Positions 33,660 through 42,467 are shown, counted from the stretch's first letter. The stretch is 64,000 nt of DNA from an uncultured Pelagibacteraceae bacterium (GCA_902629285.1 CACOQN010000002.1:78162-142161); one strand, 5' to 3'. Program-made: numbers and translations. Notes: a model not told the origin generated them from the sequence alone.

Positions 33660-34448
33660 ATGTTTTTATCAGAGCAACAAATTAGAGATTATCAAAACGA
33701 CGGTGTGATAATAATTAAAGATGCATTTAAAGATTGGATTGAGCCACTTAGAAAAGGATTTCAAAATGTTTTAGATAATCCAAGTAAGCATGGGAGAGAA
33801 AATGTAACTGACGAAAATGGCAGATTTTTTGAGGATTATTGTAATTGGGAAAGAATAAAAGAATTTAAAAATTGTATATTTAATTCAACTGGTGCTCAAA
33901 TAGTTGCTGAAGCGACTAACTCCAAAGCTATACAAATTTTTCATGAACATATTTTTATCAAGGATCCAGGTACTTACAAAGAAACTCCTTGGCATCAAGA
34001 TATGCCTTATTATTGTGTAGATGGCAATGATACAGGAAGTTTTTGGATCCCATTAGATGAAGTTGATGAGAAAAATAATATTAGATTAATTTTAGGTTCT
34101 CATAAATGGTCAAAGTTAATTAGACCTACGAAATGGTCAAATAACCAGTCTTGGTATAAGGATGATAGTTCTTTTATGGATTTACCTCCAATAGAAGAAT
34201 TTGAAAAAAAAATTTTAATACCAGAATTAAAATTAGGTGATGCAGTTCTGTTTAACTTTAAAACAGTTCATGGATCAACAGGTAATAATAGTTCAAAATC
34301 TAGAAGAGCTTTTTCAATGAGATTTATAGGTGATGATGTTAAATACATTGATAGAGGTGGACCAACTTCTCCACCTTTCGATAATATTAATTTAAAAAAT
34401 GGAAGTTTAATGAGAGAAGATTGGTTTCCAAAAATTTTTCATAATTAA
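33660..34448 (+). CDS. Phytanoyl-CoA dioxygenase (PhyH)-family Fe(II)/2-oxoglutarate oxygenase
   Basis: 262 residues. The facial triad is visible as WHQDMPY (His and Asp, near residue 117) and VHGSTGNN (distal His, near residue 203), with the 2-oxoglutarate-binding Arg in SRRAFSMRF near residue 219. LSEQQIRDYQNDGVIIIKD at the start is typical of PhyH proteins, a family that includes ectoine hydroxylase and many enzymes acting on small amino acids and amines. It follows two amino acid permease genes by 5 bases and precedes a LysE-type exporter, so its substrate may be an imported amino-acid-like compound. That link is inferred. Confidence 0.87.
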   Translation: MFLSEQQIRDYQNDGVIIIKDAFKDWIEPLRKGFQNVLDNPSKHGRENVTDENGRFFEDYCNWERIKEFKNCIFNSTGAQIVAEATNSKAIQIFHEHIFIKDPGTYKETPWHQDMPYYCVDGNDTGSFWIPLDEVDEKNNIRLILGSHKWSKLIRPTKWSNNQSWYKDDSSFMDLPPIEEFEKKILIPELKLGDAVLFNFKTVHGSTGNNSSKSRRAFSMRFIGDDVKYIDRGGPTSPPFDNINLKNGSLMREDWFPKIFHN

Positions 34449-34458
34449 TATTCATATA

Positions 34459-35052
34459 ATGGAATTATTATATTTTATTATAGCTAGTTTCTTAGTTGTT
34501 ATTGTTCCTGGACCAACTGTAAGTTTAATAATTGCAAATTCTTTAAAATCAGGTGTTAGGGCAGGTCTATTAAATATTTTAGGAACTCAGTTTGGTGTGT
34601 TACTCTTAATTTTTTTATTAGCTCTTGGTTTTAAATTTATTTCTCCCTTTGTGGATCAAATTATTAAAATATTTAGAATTTTTGGTGCAATTTATTTAAT
34701 TATTCTAGGAATTGTTGCGTTTAAATCAAAAATAAATGTAAAAAATGATCAGGCTGAAAAATACGATAAACGATTTATTCTGCAGGGATTTATCGTAATA
34801 TTAACTAATCCTAAAATTTTTTTATTTCTTGGATCATTTTTACCTCAGTTCATAAGTTTAGAACATTCAATAAGCTCTCAAATAATCTATTTTGGTTTGT
34901 TGTTTATCCTTGTAGCTACGATTTTTGATAGTTGTTATGCATTAATTTTTGGTAAATTTAGAAATTTGATTGCAAATAAGTACTTAAAAATATTAAATTT
35001 AATTGGCGGATCAATATTAATTTTAGTTGGTTTTTGGCTACTTTTTGATTAA
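34459..35052 (+). CDS. LysE/RhtB-family amino acid exporter
   Basis: 197 residues with about six membrane segments. The diagnostic N-terminal stretch is FLVVIVPGPTVSLIIANSLKSG, continued by GVRAGLLNILGTQFG, and the mid-region has LQGFIVILTNPKIFLFLGSF near residue 112. RhtB-type proteins export homoserine, threonine, lysine and similar compounds with the proton gradient. It ends an operon with an ABC importer and a dioxygenase, an arrangement suggesting uptake, modification and export of surplus product. Substrate unknown. Confidence 0.88.
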   Translation: MELLYFIIASFLVVIVPGPTVSLIIANSLKSGVRAGLLNILGTQFGVLLLIFLLALGFKFISPFVDQIIKIFRIFGAIYLIILGIVAFKSKINVKNDQAEKYDKRFILQGFIVILTNPKIFLFLGSFLPQFISLEHSISSQIIYFGLLFILVATIFDSCYALIFGKFRNLIANKYLKILNLIGGSILILVGFWLLFD

Positions 35053-35053
35053 T

Positions 35054-35443
35054 TTAATAACTAGTATATTCTTTAATTTCCTTAATTTTTGACCCAGTGT
35101 GATTATTTATTTCTAGTTTAATTTTTGCTCGATCATCATTTAAAAAATGAACATCTCTGGATAGTTTTATAAATTTCTCACCAAAATCTTTATTTTTCTC
35201 ACAATCTCTTTTGTCATCCTCTATAACCCAAAGTTTGGTATTAATATTCTTCAGTTCTTGAAATAATTGTTCAAGTTTGTCGTCAGATTGAACATTTTTT
35301 TCTACTTGATCTTTTAGAATCGAATGTTCATTATCTATAAAATTTAGTTTTTCAGGATCTTTAATTTTTTCTTTTTTAATTTCTAGGATTGAAATTTTGT
35401 CTAAAAGTTCGCCTACCGAAACTTCTACTATAATTTTATTCAT
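35054..35443 (-). CDS. Uncharacterised small protein, DUF6165-like
   Basis: 129 residues, no signal peptide and no membrane segment. The N-terminal VEVSVGELLDKISILEIKKE is characteristic of a small uncharacterised family that I remember as DUF6165. The middle is charged and probably helical (LEQLFQELKNINTKLWVIEDD), and the C-terminus is short and acidic. It diverges from a GT9 heptosyltransferase-like gene, 32 bases between starts. Members of this family often occur beside sugar-transferase genes, so a role tied to lipopolysaccharide or glycan assembly is possible. The family name is from memory. Confidence 0.6.
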   Translation of the reverse strand: MNKIIVEVSVGELLDKISILEIKKEKIKDPEKLNFIDNEHSILKDQVEKNVQSDDKLEQLFQELKNINTKLWVIEDDKRDCEKNKDFGEKFIKLSRDVHFLNDDRAKIKLEINNHTGSKIKEIKEYTSY

Positions 35444-35475
35444 TAAATCTTATACTATGTTAAATTGTTAAAATT

Positions 35476-36417
35476 ATGTCTAATATTTTAATAATTAAAC
35501 ATGGATCTTTAGGGGATATAGCTCAAGCATGTGGTGCAATTCAAGACATTTCTGAAAATCATAAGGAAGATCAAATTCATCTGCTTACTACTGAACCATA
35601 TTTTGATCTATTTAAAAAAAATCCATATATCTCAAAGGTTATTTTAGATAAGCGATTATCAAGATTAAACCTGATTTATTTATATTCATTGATGAAAAGC
35701 ATAAAAAAATATAATTTTTCAAAAGTATATGACCTACAGAACTCTAGTAGGACAACTTTTTACAAAAAAATTTTATTTCCCAAAGCAACAAAAGATACTT
35801 GGTCATCTACAGAAACAACATTGCCAGAAGGAACTAAAAAACAAGATTTTGATAAAGACTCTGTTTTATCTAGATTTGATTATCAATTAAAAAGCTCGGG
35901 TATAGATACCAATAATACCTTAAGCCCTGATTTTTCTTGGAGTCCGTCAGACATATTTCAAATTAAAAATTATTATCAATTAGATAAATATATTCTTATA
36001 TTTCCTTTCTGTTCACCTCATTTAATATCAAAGAAATGGCCTTATTATAATGAGTTAATTTCCATGATTAATGAAAAATCAGATAATAAATTAAAAGTAG
36101 TTATTGCACCTGGACCTGGTGAAATAGAAGAGTCATCAAAAATTAACGCTCTCTGTATTTTAGATAATGGCAAAGCTTTAGATATTTCACAGTTAGCAGC
36201 ATTAATTAAAGATAGCTCATTTGTTGTTGCAAATGATACTGGACCTGCGCATATGACAGCACACTTAGGATCAAAAGGAATCGCTTTATTTGGATCTCAT
36301 ACAACTCCCCATAAAGTAAGTATTGAAAGAGAAAACTTTAAGGCAATTCAAGTACCTGAATTATCAAAACTGACAGCAGAAAAAGTTTTTGAAAGAGTAT
36401 CCAAAATTATTTTTTAA
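35476..36417 (+). CDS. Glycosyltransferase family 9 (heptosyltransferase-like)
   Basis: 313 residues. NILIIKHGSLGDIAQACGAI at the start is the GT9 signature, and VVANDTGPAHMTAHLGSKG near residue 254 with ALFGSHTTPHK is the nucleotide-sugar site of ADP-heptose:LPS heptosyltransferases. It would add a heptose or related sugar to lipopolysaccharide core at the inner face of the inner membrane. It overlaps the convergent DMT transporter gene by 4 bases at the shared stop. Confidence 0.85.
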   Translation: MSNILIIKHGSLGDIAQACGAIQDISENHKEDQIHLLTTEPYFDLFKKNPYISKVILDKRLSRLNLIYLYSLMKSIKKYNFSKVYDLQNSSRTTFYKKILFPKATKDTWSSTETTLPEGTKKQDFDKDSVLSRFDYQLKSSGIDTNNTLSPDFSWSPSDIFQIKNYYQLDKYILIFPFCSPHLISKKWPYYNELISMINEKSDNKLKVVIAPGPGEIEESSKINALCILDNGKALDISQLAALIKDSSFVVANDTGPAHMTAHLGSKGIALFGSHTTPHKVSIERENFKAIQVPELSKLTAEKVFERVSKIIF

Positions 36418-37304
36418 TTTTTAATATCTATACTCTTTCTAATTATTTCTTTTTCTAATTTCATTTCTCTATAAGAAATAATTAAAACTCCTAAAAAAAT
36501 TACACTTGCACCAATCCATGTAAATAGATCAGGTGTTTCATTAAAGACATAGAATCCTATCAAAGAGGCAAATACTAGACTTAGAAAGGAATAGGGTTGT
36601 GTCACGCTAACATCTACTAATTTATAAGCGTGATTAATACAAAGATGTAACAATGTACCAAATAAACCTCCAAAAAATAAATAAATCAAAGTTTGTAAAT
36701 CAGGCGTTTGCCAATGAAATAATGCAATAATGAAACTAAAAAATGTCATATAGGTGTATCCATAAGATAAAATTGTGATTGAACTATCATCTTTAGCGAT
36801 ACTTTTTGTAATTATAATCACTACTGACCACATAAAAGATGAAGCTAGTGCCATATAAACTCCGATGGAGATATCAATTATTCCTGGTCTTAAAATTATC
36901 AGCATACCAATAAATCCTAAAACTAGGGCAAAACTTCTGTATACATAGATTTTTTCTCCAAGAAATAAGACAGCCAATATTGTTACCAAGAAAGGAACAA
37001 CAAAAGAAATTGCTGTAGCTTTTTCAATTGGCATCATAAATAAAGCTGAGAAATATAAAAGCATTGAAGGTAAGTTTAAAAAAGCTCTAAAAAAATGTTT
37101 TTTATGATGAATCGTTTTGAAAACTGTAAACTTAGATTTTAATATATATGGTAAAATAATTAGAAAACCAAATAAAAATCTAAAAAATCCTGCAACGTAA
37201 ACATTAACTTCTTCTTGAGCTAATTTTAGAAATGTAAGCATTAATGTTCCAAATAATACTGAGGCCACAATTAAAAAAATTGCTAATTTATTCTTTGAAA
37301 TCAA
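36414..37304 (-). CDS. EamA-family (DMT superfamily) transporter
   Basis: 296 residues with ten hydrophobic segments arranged as two five-helix EamA repeats. The first repeat includes FRFLFGFLIILPYIL and ATAISFVVPFLVTILAVLFL, and the second includes LVFASLIGFYVFNETPD followed by GASVIFLGVLIISYRE. Such proteins export or import small metabolites such as amino acids or nucleotide precursors. The start overlaps the downstream end of the GT4 gene by 4 bases, so the two are in one minus-strand unit with the thioredoxin-like gene. Substrate unknown. Confidence 0.85.
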   Translation of the reverse strand: MISKNKLAIFLIVASVLFGTLMLTFLKLAQEEVNVYVAGFFRFLFGFLIILPYILKSKFTVFKTIHHKKHFFRAFLNLPSMLLYFSALFMMPIEKATAISFVVPFLVTILAVLFLGEKIYVYRSFALVLGFIGMLIILRPGIIDISIGVYMALASSFMWSVVIIITKSIAKDDSSITILSYGYTYMTFFSFIIALFHWQTPDLQTLIYLFFGGLFGTLLHLCINHAYKLVDVSVTQPYSFLSLVFASLIGFYVFNETPDLFTWIGASVIFLGVLIISYREMKLEKEIIRKSIDIKN

Positions 37305-38383
37305 TTTAATATCTTCTTGTATTTTTCGATTGTTTTAGACCATTGAAATTTATTGACAAATTCTTTTGCATTTTTTCCAAGTTCTAAATATTTTTTATTA
37401 TTTAACATTGAATTGATTGAGGAATAAATGTCATCAAGATTGTTTCCATCACAAATAAGACCAGTTTCTTCATGGATAATAGCATCTACTGCACCACCAT
37501 CTTTACCTCCAATTGATGGAATACCGTATTGTGCAGCCTCAACATACGCTATGCCAAAACCTTCAATTGATTTTTTATGGATTATAGACGGCATCACGAA
37601 AATATTTGACTTTGCAACTAAAGCGTTTTTTAGATCATTACTTATGTCCTTGAAAAACATAACCTGAGCCTCAAGATCTAGCTCTTTTACAAGTTTTTTT
37701 ATATTTTCCTCCTCATCTCCATATCCAACGCAAATATAAACGATGTCAGGATAAATTTGTTTTAAATTTCTTAGAGCCATTACTATTTTTTCGTGATTTT
37801 TACGTTTATCGAATCTTGAAACAGTAATTAGTCTTGGATTTTTAACTTTAAGTATACTTTCAACTTTATCTAAAGTTTTTTTATTTAATTCTTCAGCAGG
37901 ATCTACACCTGGATTTATTACAATTACTTTATTTGCATTAACCCCATGTTCTATTGCAAGATTTTTTGTAAACTGAGAATTTGCTATTACTTTATCAACA
38001 TTATTTAAAACATTAATAACTCTTTTATTTTGACCTGAACCCTTAGGATGATTGATTTCTTTACCATGAATTAAACAATATTTTTTTTTAGATGTTTTAA
38101 TAAGTTCTAAACTTTTCCAATGGTCGGCAATAATACCATCTATTTTATTTGCTTTGATATATTCGTTGATTAATTGTGCTTTTCTATATTTTCTAAGTAA
38201 TTTTATTCCACCAACTCTTTCAATTGAAAAGGATGCCTGTTCGTCAAATTCCTTATGTTCATTAATATAATCTGCAAAAACTTTAATCATAAAGTTTTTG
38301 GATAACTCTTTTGATAGACCCCACATTAAATTTTGCATACCACCAAGCTCAGGTGGGAATGATCTAGTAATAATAAGATACAT
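37301..38383 (-). CDS. Glycosyltransferase family 4 protein
   Basis: 360 residues, GT-B fold. The N-terminal FPPELGGMQNLMWGLSKEL is the acceptor-side glycine motif typical of GT4. VIANSQFTKNLAIEHGV and VINPGVDP near residues 140-165 precede a C-terminal domain with LITVSRFDKRKNHE and the EGFGIAYVEAAQYGIPSIG segment near residue 275, which carries the conserved E-x7-E motif. It transfers a sugar from a nucleotide donor to an unknown acceptor, probably a surface glycolipid. One-base overlap with the upstream thioredoxin-like gene. Confidence 0.88.
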   Translation of the reverse strand: MYLIITRSFPPELGGMQNLMWGLSKELSKNFMIKVFADYINEHKEFDEQASFSIERVGGIKLLRKYRKAQLINEYIKANKIDGIIADHWKSLELIKTSKKKYCLIHGKEINHPKGSGQNKRVINVLNNVDKVIANSQFTKNLAIEHGVNANKVIVINPGVDPAEELNKKTLDKVESILKVKNPRLITVSRFDKRKNHEKIVMALRNLKQIYPDIVYICVGYGDEEENIKKLVKELDLEAQVMFFKDISNDLKNALVAKSNIFVMPSIIHKKSIEGFGIAYVEAAQYGIPSIGGKDGGAVDAIIHEETGLICDGNNLDDIYSSINSMLNNKKYLELGKNAKEFVNKFQWSKTIEKYKKILN

Positions 38384-38937
38384 TAATCATGCTTCCACTT
38401 AATACCGCAGCCCGCACTTGGTATTTGATCTTTAGGACCTTTACCTGTTTCAGCTATTTGTTTCATAGCTGTTAAAAGTTCACTCTCTCCCTCTTTGACT
38501 GGAATAAATTTCTTAAGCTCTCTTAGTCTTCCTCTGTATTGAAGTTCTAAGTTTTTATTATACCCAAAGAAATCTGGAGTACACACAGCATCATATGCTT
38601 TAGCAATTTCTTGAGTTTCATCGTGTAAATATGGAAAATTAAAATTACGCTCATTAGAAAATTTAATCATGTTATCAAATGAGTCATCTGGATAATTAAC
38701 AAAGTCGTTTGAGCATATTGCTACTGTTTTGATACCAATTTTTTTTAATTCAGTGCAATCTTCAACTAATTCTTTCGTAATTGCTTTTACATATGGACAA
38801 TGATTACAAATGAACATGATCAAAGTTCCATTTTCACCTTTGATATCATTTAAGGAGAGAATTTTATTATCAGTGGATTTTAATTCAAATGGAATAGCTT
38901 TTTGACCAAAATCACATATTGGAGTTTGTATAGGCAT
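38383..38937 (-). CDS. Thioredoxin-fold (AhpC/TSA-like) protein with CxxC
   Basis: 184 residues. The redox pair is in FICNHCPYVKAI near residue 45, where CNHC replaces the CGPC of thioredoxin. FELKSTDNKILSLNDIKGENG before it and YDAVCTPDFFGYNKN near residue 117, with the cis-proline, complete the fold. Proteins of this type are peroxiredoxin- or thioredoxin-like and act in the cytoplasm, since no signal peptide is seen. Precise substrate unknown. It diverges from the gamma carbonic anhydrase-like gene with only 19 bases between starts. Confidence 0.85.
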   Translation of the reverse strand: MPIQTPICDFGQKAIPFELKSTDNKILSLNDIKGENGTLIMFICNHCPYVKAITKELVEDCTELKKIGIKTVAICSNDFVNYPDDSFDNMIKFSNERNFNFPYLHDETQEIAKAYDAVCTPDFFGYNKNLELQYRGRLRELKKFIPVKEGESELLTAMKQIAETGKGPKDQIPSAGCGIKWKHD

Positions 38938-38956
38938 AATGTAAAATATATAGATT

Positions 38957-39469
38957 ATGTTTTACGATTTAAAAGATAAAAAACCAAAAAACTCTGGCGA
39001 AAATTGGGTAGCTCCTAATGCAACAATAATAGGAGATGTTACTTTAGAAAAAAATACAAGTATTTGGTTTAACGCTGTTTTAAGAGGGGATATTGAAAAT
39101 ATTCTTATAGGAGAAGGATCTAATGTTCAGGATGGAAGTGTTTTACACACAGACCCTGGATGTCCCTTGAAAGTTGGAAAAAATGTTACAATTGGTCACT
39201 TAGTAATGCTTCACGGGTGCACTATTGGAGACAATAGTTTAATTGGCATAGGTGCAGTCATCTTAAATAAAGCTAATATCGGAAAAAATTGTATTATTGG
39301 AGCTAAAGCCTTAATTACAGAAAATAAAGTTATACCTGACAATTCTTTAGTTGTTGGCTCTCCAGGTAAAGTAATTAGAGAAGTTACAGAGGAAGAAAAA
39401 AAAGCAGTTTTTGAAAATACAAAACATTATCAAGACAATTGGAAAAATTACTCGAAATCAATTTTCTAG
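38957..39469 (+). CDS. Gamma carbonic anhydrase-like hexapeptide-repeat protein (YrdA/PaaY type)
   Basis: 170 residues. A left-handed beta-helix is evident from repeated hydrophobic-Gly hexapeptides, for example ATIIGDVTLEKNTSIWFNAV and VTIGHLVMLHGCTIGDNSLI. The metal-site histidines are likely those in LHTDPG, IGHL and LHGC. Members of this group bind zinc or iron and either hydrate carbon dioxide or have lost activity; catalytic competence cannot be judged by eye. Cytoplasmic trimer expected. The next gene, a DMT transporter, starts 19 bases downstream. Confidence 0.88.
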   Translation: MFYDLKDKKPKNSGENWVAPNATIIGDVTLEKNTSIWFNAVLRGDIENILIGEGSNVQDGSVLHTDPGCPLKVGKNVTIGHLVMLHGCTIGDNSLIGIGAVILNKANIGKNCIIGAKALITENKVIPDNSLVVGSPGKVIREVTEEEKKAVFENTKHYQDNWKNYSKSIF

Positions 39470-39488
39470 GTATATTTAATTTAAATTA

Positions 39489-40409
39489 ATGACTAGACAC
39501 CCACATCATTTTAAAATTGCTTTTGCTTTAGCTTTTTCAGCTGGGTCTTGGGGAATTTATTGGTTACCACAAAGAATACTTGTTGAAGGTGGTCTTACAG
39601 GTGGATGGGGGACTATTGCTCAAATGATAATAGGATTTTTAATATTATTACCAATAGCTATTTGGAGGTTAATTAAAAAAAAAGAAACTGGATTAGAGCT
39701 ACCGGTCACTGGTTTACTAGTTGGTGGTGGTTTCATTTGTTATGCTCTAAGTTTTCTTTTAACTGACGTTGTACGAGCATTAATATTATTTTACATGACG
39801 CCAATTTGGACAACAATATTTGAAATATTATTTCTAAAAAAAAGACCTGGTTTAGAAAGAGTACTTACTTTGGGATTAGCTCTTGGTGGTTTATGGATTG
39901 TTTTTAGTAAACAAACTATTATACCCCTTCCAGAAAATGCAGGAGATTGGTTAGCGTTAGTAGGTGGTGCAATATTTGCTGGTGGAATGATAAGACTTGA
40001 AGTTATTAAAACTGATGGTGTATTTCCAATTGTATTTTCTTTTTTTTTCTATGGAGCTTTATTTAATATAGTTACTGGATTTTTTTTAGTTGATTACCTA
40101 GGAGAAATGCCTGCAATTGAGTCTTTCATTTCAATGTCCTCTTTTTTATTAGTAATATCTGTTTTTTATTTTATTCCTACAGCAATAGTAATACTCTGGG
40201 CTCCAAGTAAATTAGGTGCAGGCTTATGTTCAATTCTTTTTCTTGCAGAAATTGTTGTTGGAGTAATAAGTTCAGGTATGCTTACAAACGAACCATTTGG
40301 TTGGAGAGAAATAGTGGGGAGCTCTTTGATAGTTTTAGGAGGAATTTTAGCAGTTGTACTTGCTCCTAAAGAAGAAAAATTAATAAATTCAAATATTACA
40401 AATGTGTAA
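39489..40409 (+). CDS. EamA-family (DMT superfamily) transporter
   Basis: 306 residues with ten membrane segments. The N-terminal half has AFALAFSAGSWGIYWLPQRI and a repeat ending in GLALGGLWIVFSKQTI; the second half ends in IVGSSLIVLGGILAVVL. It is not closely similar to the other DMT gene at 36414-37304, so the two are probably not recent duplicates. It would move a small metabolite across the inner membrane. A GGAG ribosome-binding site belongs to the following small gene, not to this one. Confidence 0.82.
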   Translation: MTRHPHHFKIAFALAFSAGSWGIYWLPQRILVEGGLTGGWGTIAQMIIGFLILLPIAIWRLIKKKETGLELPVTGLLVGGGFICYALSFLLTDVVRALILFYMTPIWTTIFEILFLKKRPGLERVLTLGLALGGLWIVFSKQTIIPLPENAGDWLALVGGAIFAGGMIRLEVIKTDGVFPIVFSFFFYGALFNIVTGFFLVDYLGEMPAIESFISMSSFLLVISVFYFIPTAIVILWAPSKLGAGLCSILFLAEIVVGVISSGMLTNEPFGWREIVGSSLIVLGGILAVVLAPKEEKLINSNITNV

Positions 40410-40437
40410 AAAACAATTTTTTATATAGGAGAAAACA

Positions 40438-40728
40438 ATGCCAGCAGGATACGTTATAGCACAGCTAAAAATTACAAACCCTGAAAATTATAAAGAATAT
40501 GTGGAAAAAGTTACACCACTAGTAAAAAAATTTGGTGGAGAATTTTTGGTAAGGGCTGGCGAATTTCAAATTTTCGATGGAGAAACAAAATTTCCTAGAA
40601 TCATTGTTCTTAAATTTCCTAGTTATGAAAAAGCATTAGAATGGTATAATTCTGATGAGTACAAACCAATAAAACAAATAAGACTAGATAATTCTAAGGG
40701 TACAAATATAATTATTAAAGGTGTATGA
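40438..40728 (+). CDS. DUF1330-family small protein
   Basis: 96 residues with the DUF1330 pattern: AGYVIAQLKITNPENYKEYV at the start, GGEFLVRAGEFQIFDG in the middle and RIIVLKFPSYEKALEWYNS followed by EYKPIKQIRLDNSKG at the end. The fold is a dimeric ferredoxin-like alpha/beta barrel related to ABM monooxygenases; the function of the family is not established. A TAGGAG ribosome-binding site precedes the ATG. Its stop overlaps the start of the metallopeptidase-like gene (ATGA), so the two are translationally coupled. Confidence 0.88.
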   Translation: MPAGYVIAQLKITNPENYKEYVEKVTPLVKKFGGEFLVRAGEFQIFDGETKFPRIIVLKFPSYEKALEWYNSDEYKPIKQIRLDNSKGTNIIIKGV

Positions 40729-41651
40729 AAAAAATATTTTTAATTTTTATCGCTTTAGTTTTTTATTCCACCTCAGGCGTTGCTGTTGAAAAATTTAAAT
40801 TCAAATATAACTTGCATGAAAATTTACCAAAGAAATGGGTTACTGAATTCAGTAATATAATGAATATTGTTCAAGAAGTTTTGCCCATAAATGAGAACAC
40901 CAACCATTGGGTCAAGAATAATATGACATTGATGAATATGAAACAGGGCTATGGAATGGATATTTATGCATGGAAAAGTACAAAAAATCCTTTTCCAGAA
41001 AAGCGTGCTAATATGAAGTACTCAGGTCTTGAAGGAATTAATTCACCTGCACCATGGGTCCAATTAGACATTAATCCAAACGATTTAAAAAGTTCAGTAA
41101 ATAAAATTCGTACTTACTCTGTTGTTGTGCATGAGTATTTTCACGTTTATCAAAGAGCACTTTCTCATGACAAAATTTTAGATAGAAACTCTCCAAAATG
41201 GTTATTCGAGGGGGGTGCTAAAGTTTTAGAGGAGATTTATTTAAAGCAATATTATAAAAAATACCTTTTAAAAAATGATCTTAAGCAAAGTGATAATTGG
41301 AGCATTAAAAGGGTTTCCAAAGAACCTAAATTATATGAAAAATATAGTACATCACCACAAAAAAAAGGATTTGATAACAATTACTCAGGCTCTGCATTCA
41401 TAGTTCTGGTTCTAGTTAACGAGTTAAAAAAAAATAATATTTCTGAAGAAAAAGCATTTGAGTTGGTTTTTAGAGAATTCTGGATACATAGGGGTAAGCA
41501 ACCTCAGGGTTGGAATTGGCAACCATCTTTTAAAAATACTTTTGGAATGACTGTACCTGAATTTTACGAAAGATTAAGTAAATACAAAAGAAAAGATCTT
41601 AAAAAAATACTCCCAAGTAAGTCATTAAAGATACAGGATATTTTTAGCTAA
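40725..41651 (+). CDS. Putative exported HExxH zinc metallopeptidase-like protein
   Basis: 308 residues with a signal peptide (MKKIFLIFIALVFYSTSGVA-V). Near residue 140 it has VVVHEYFHVYQRAL, a match to the HExxH zinc motif. About 25 residues later SPKWLFEGGAKVLEEIYLKQ resembles the second-helix Glu motif of gluzincin/M1-like peptidases and related basic secretory proteins. I do not recognise a more exact family. If active it would work in the periplasm or outside the cell on peptides. It is coupled to the DUF1330 gene by an ATGA overlap. Function is inferred from the motif only. Confidence 0.65.
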   Translation: MKKIFLIFIALVFYSTSGVAVEKFKFKYNLHENLPKKWVTEFSNIMNIVQEVLPINENTNHWVKNNMTLMNMKQGYGMDIYAWKSTKNPFPEKRANMKYSGLEGINSPAPWVQLDINPNDLKSSVNKIRTYSVVVHEYFHVYQRALSHDKILDRNSPKWLFEGGAKVLEEIYLKQYYKKYLLKNDLKQSDNWSIKRVSKEPKLYEKYSTSPQKKGFDNNYSGSAFIVLVLVNELKKNNISEEKAFELVFREFWIHRGKQPQGWNWQPSFKNTFGMTVPEFYERLSKYKRKDLKKILPSKSLKIQDIFS

Positions 41652-41662
41652 AATCAAATCTA

Positions 41663-41866
41663 TTAATTAAATAAGAGATCATTGACTGAATAAACTATTA
41701 ATCCAATTATTATTATAAATAAAATTAAAAAAGTTAATTGTCCCCTTAACTTTGATTTAATTTTGGTTTTACCCTCTTTAAATTTTTTAAAATGAATACT
41801 CCCAAATCTCATTACAGCTAATCCCAGGATAATTAAAAATGCTGTGAATATGTATCCAGTAACCAT
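41663..41866 (-). CDS. Small two-helix membrane protein of unknown function
   Basis: 67 residues with two hydrophobic segments (about residues 5-20 and 46-64) separated by a basic loop FKKFKEGKTKIKSKLRGQ. By the positive-inside rule the loop lies in the cytoplasm. Its ATG directly follows the stop of the upstream oxidase-like gene, so they are co-transcribed. No family recognised; similar two-helix proteins occur next to redox enzymes in many alphaproteobacteria. Confidence 0.65.
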   Translation of the reverse strand: MVTGYIFTAFLIILGLAVMRFGSIHFKKFKEGKTKIKSKLRGQLTFLILFIIIIGLIVYSVNDLLFN

Positions 41867-42466
41867 TTATGGCACTAGCCAATTATCTTTATTATTTTCT
41901 AAATCAAATCTTGCTCTACGGTGACCTTTAGCTGCTAAATAAAGCCACTCTATAGATTTAATTTTGCACTGAATTACAGTAAAATTTTTGTAACCTTCTT
42001 CACTTTGTTCTTTAGTATAATCGAAATTATCAAGCTCTGGTTTTAATCCAGAGGTTGGAATATCAGATTCCGTTCCAGGTCCATTATCAACTAAATAGCA
42101 TTTTCTAGATATGTGCTGAGTTTTAGACCAAGATTCTTTGGTAATATCATTTTGATGGTTAATAACACATTCCACTTTTAATCTTACCTGTATTTTTTCA
42201 TCTTTATCATAAAATAACATGGCAGCATTTTTATTAGCTTTTATTTTTTCAATTTTATCTGATCTTATATCGCTGTGAAATTGTATAAGATTATTTGTTT
42301 GATCTGATTTTCTCAAAACGACTATTCTTCCATCAATATCATTTTGATTTCCACAGGCAAATACTGGAATCCTGAATGGTGAACTTCGGTCCTTAACAGC
42401 ATTATCTAGTAATGACCAAATTTTTTTCTTAATTTCTGAGAAATCCTCATAGTATGAGGGTTGCAT
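41867..42466 (-). CDS. Pyridoxamine 5'-phosphate oxidase-family flavoprotein
   Basis: 199 residues with the split-barrel FMN fold pattern: DGRIVVLRKSDQTNNLIQFH near residue 45, then SDIRSDKIEKIKANKNAAMLF, and the C-terminal EWLYLAAKGHRRARFDLEN near residue 175. It resembles PdxH but the N-terminal region is shorter and the C-terminal KGHRRARF pattern is typical of PNPOx-like paralogues, so true pyridoxal-phosphate synthesis is not assured. It lies directly upstream of the two-helix membrane protein and one base downstream of the 3-hydroxyisobutyrate dehydrogenase-like gene. Confidence 0.78.
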   Translation of the reverse strand: MQPSYYEDFSEIKKKIWSLLDNAVKDRSSPFRIPVFACGNQNDIDGRIVVLRKSDQTNNLIQFHSDIRSDKIEKIKANKNAAMLFYDKDEKIQVRLKVECVINHQNDITKESWSKTQHISRKCYLVDNGPGTESDIPTSGLKPELDNFDYTKEQSEEGYKNFTVIQCKIKSIEWLYLAAKGHRRARFDLENNKDNWLVP

Positions 42467-42467
42467 A

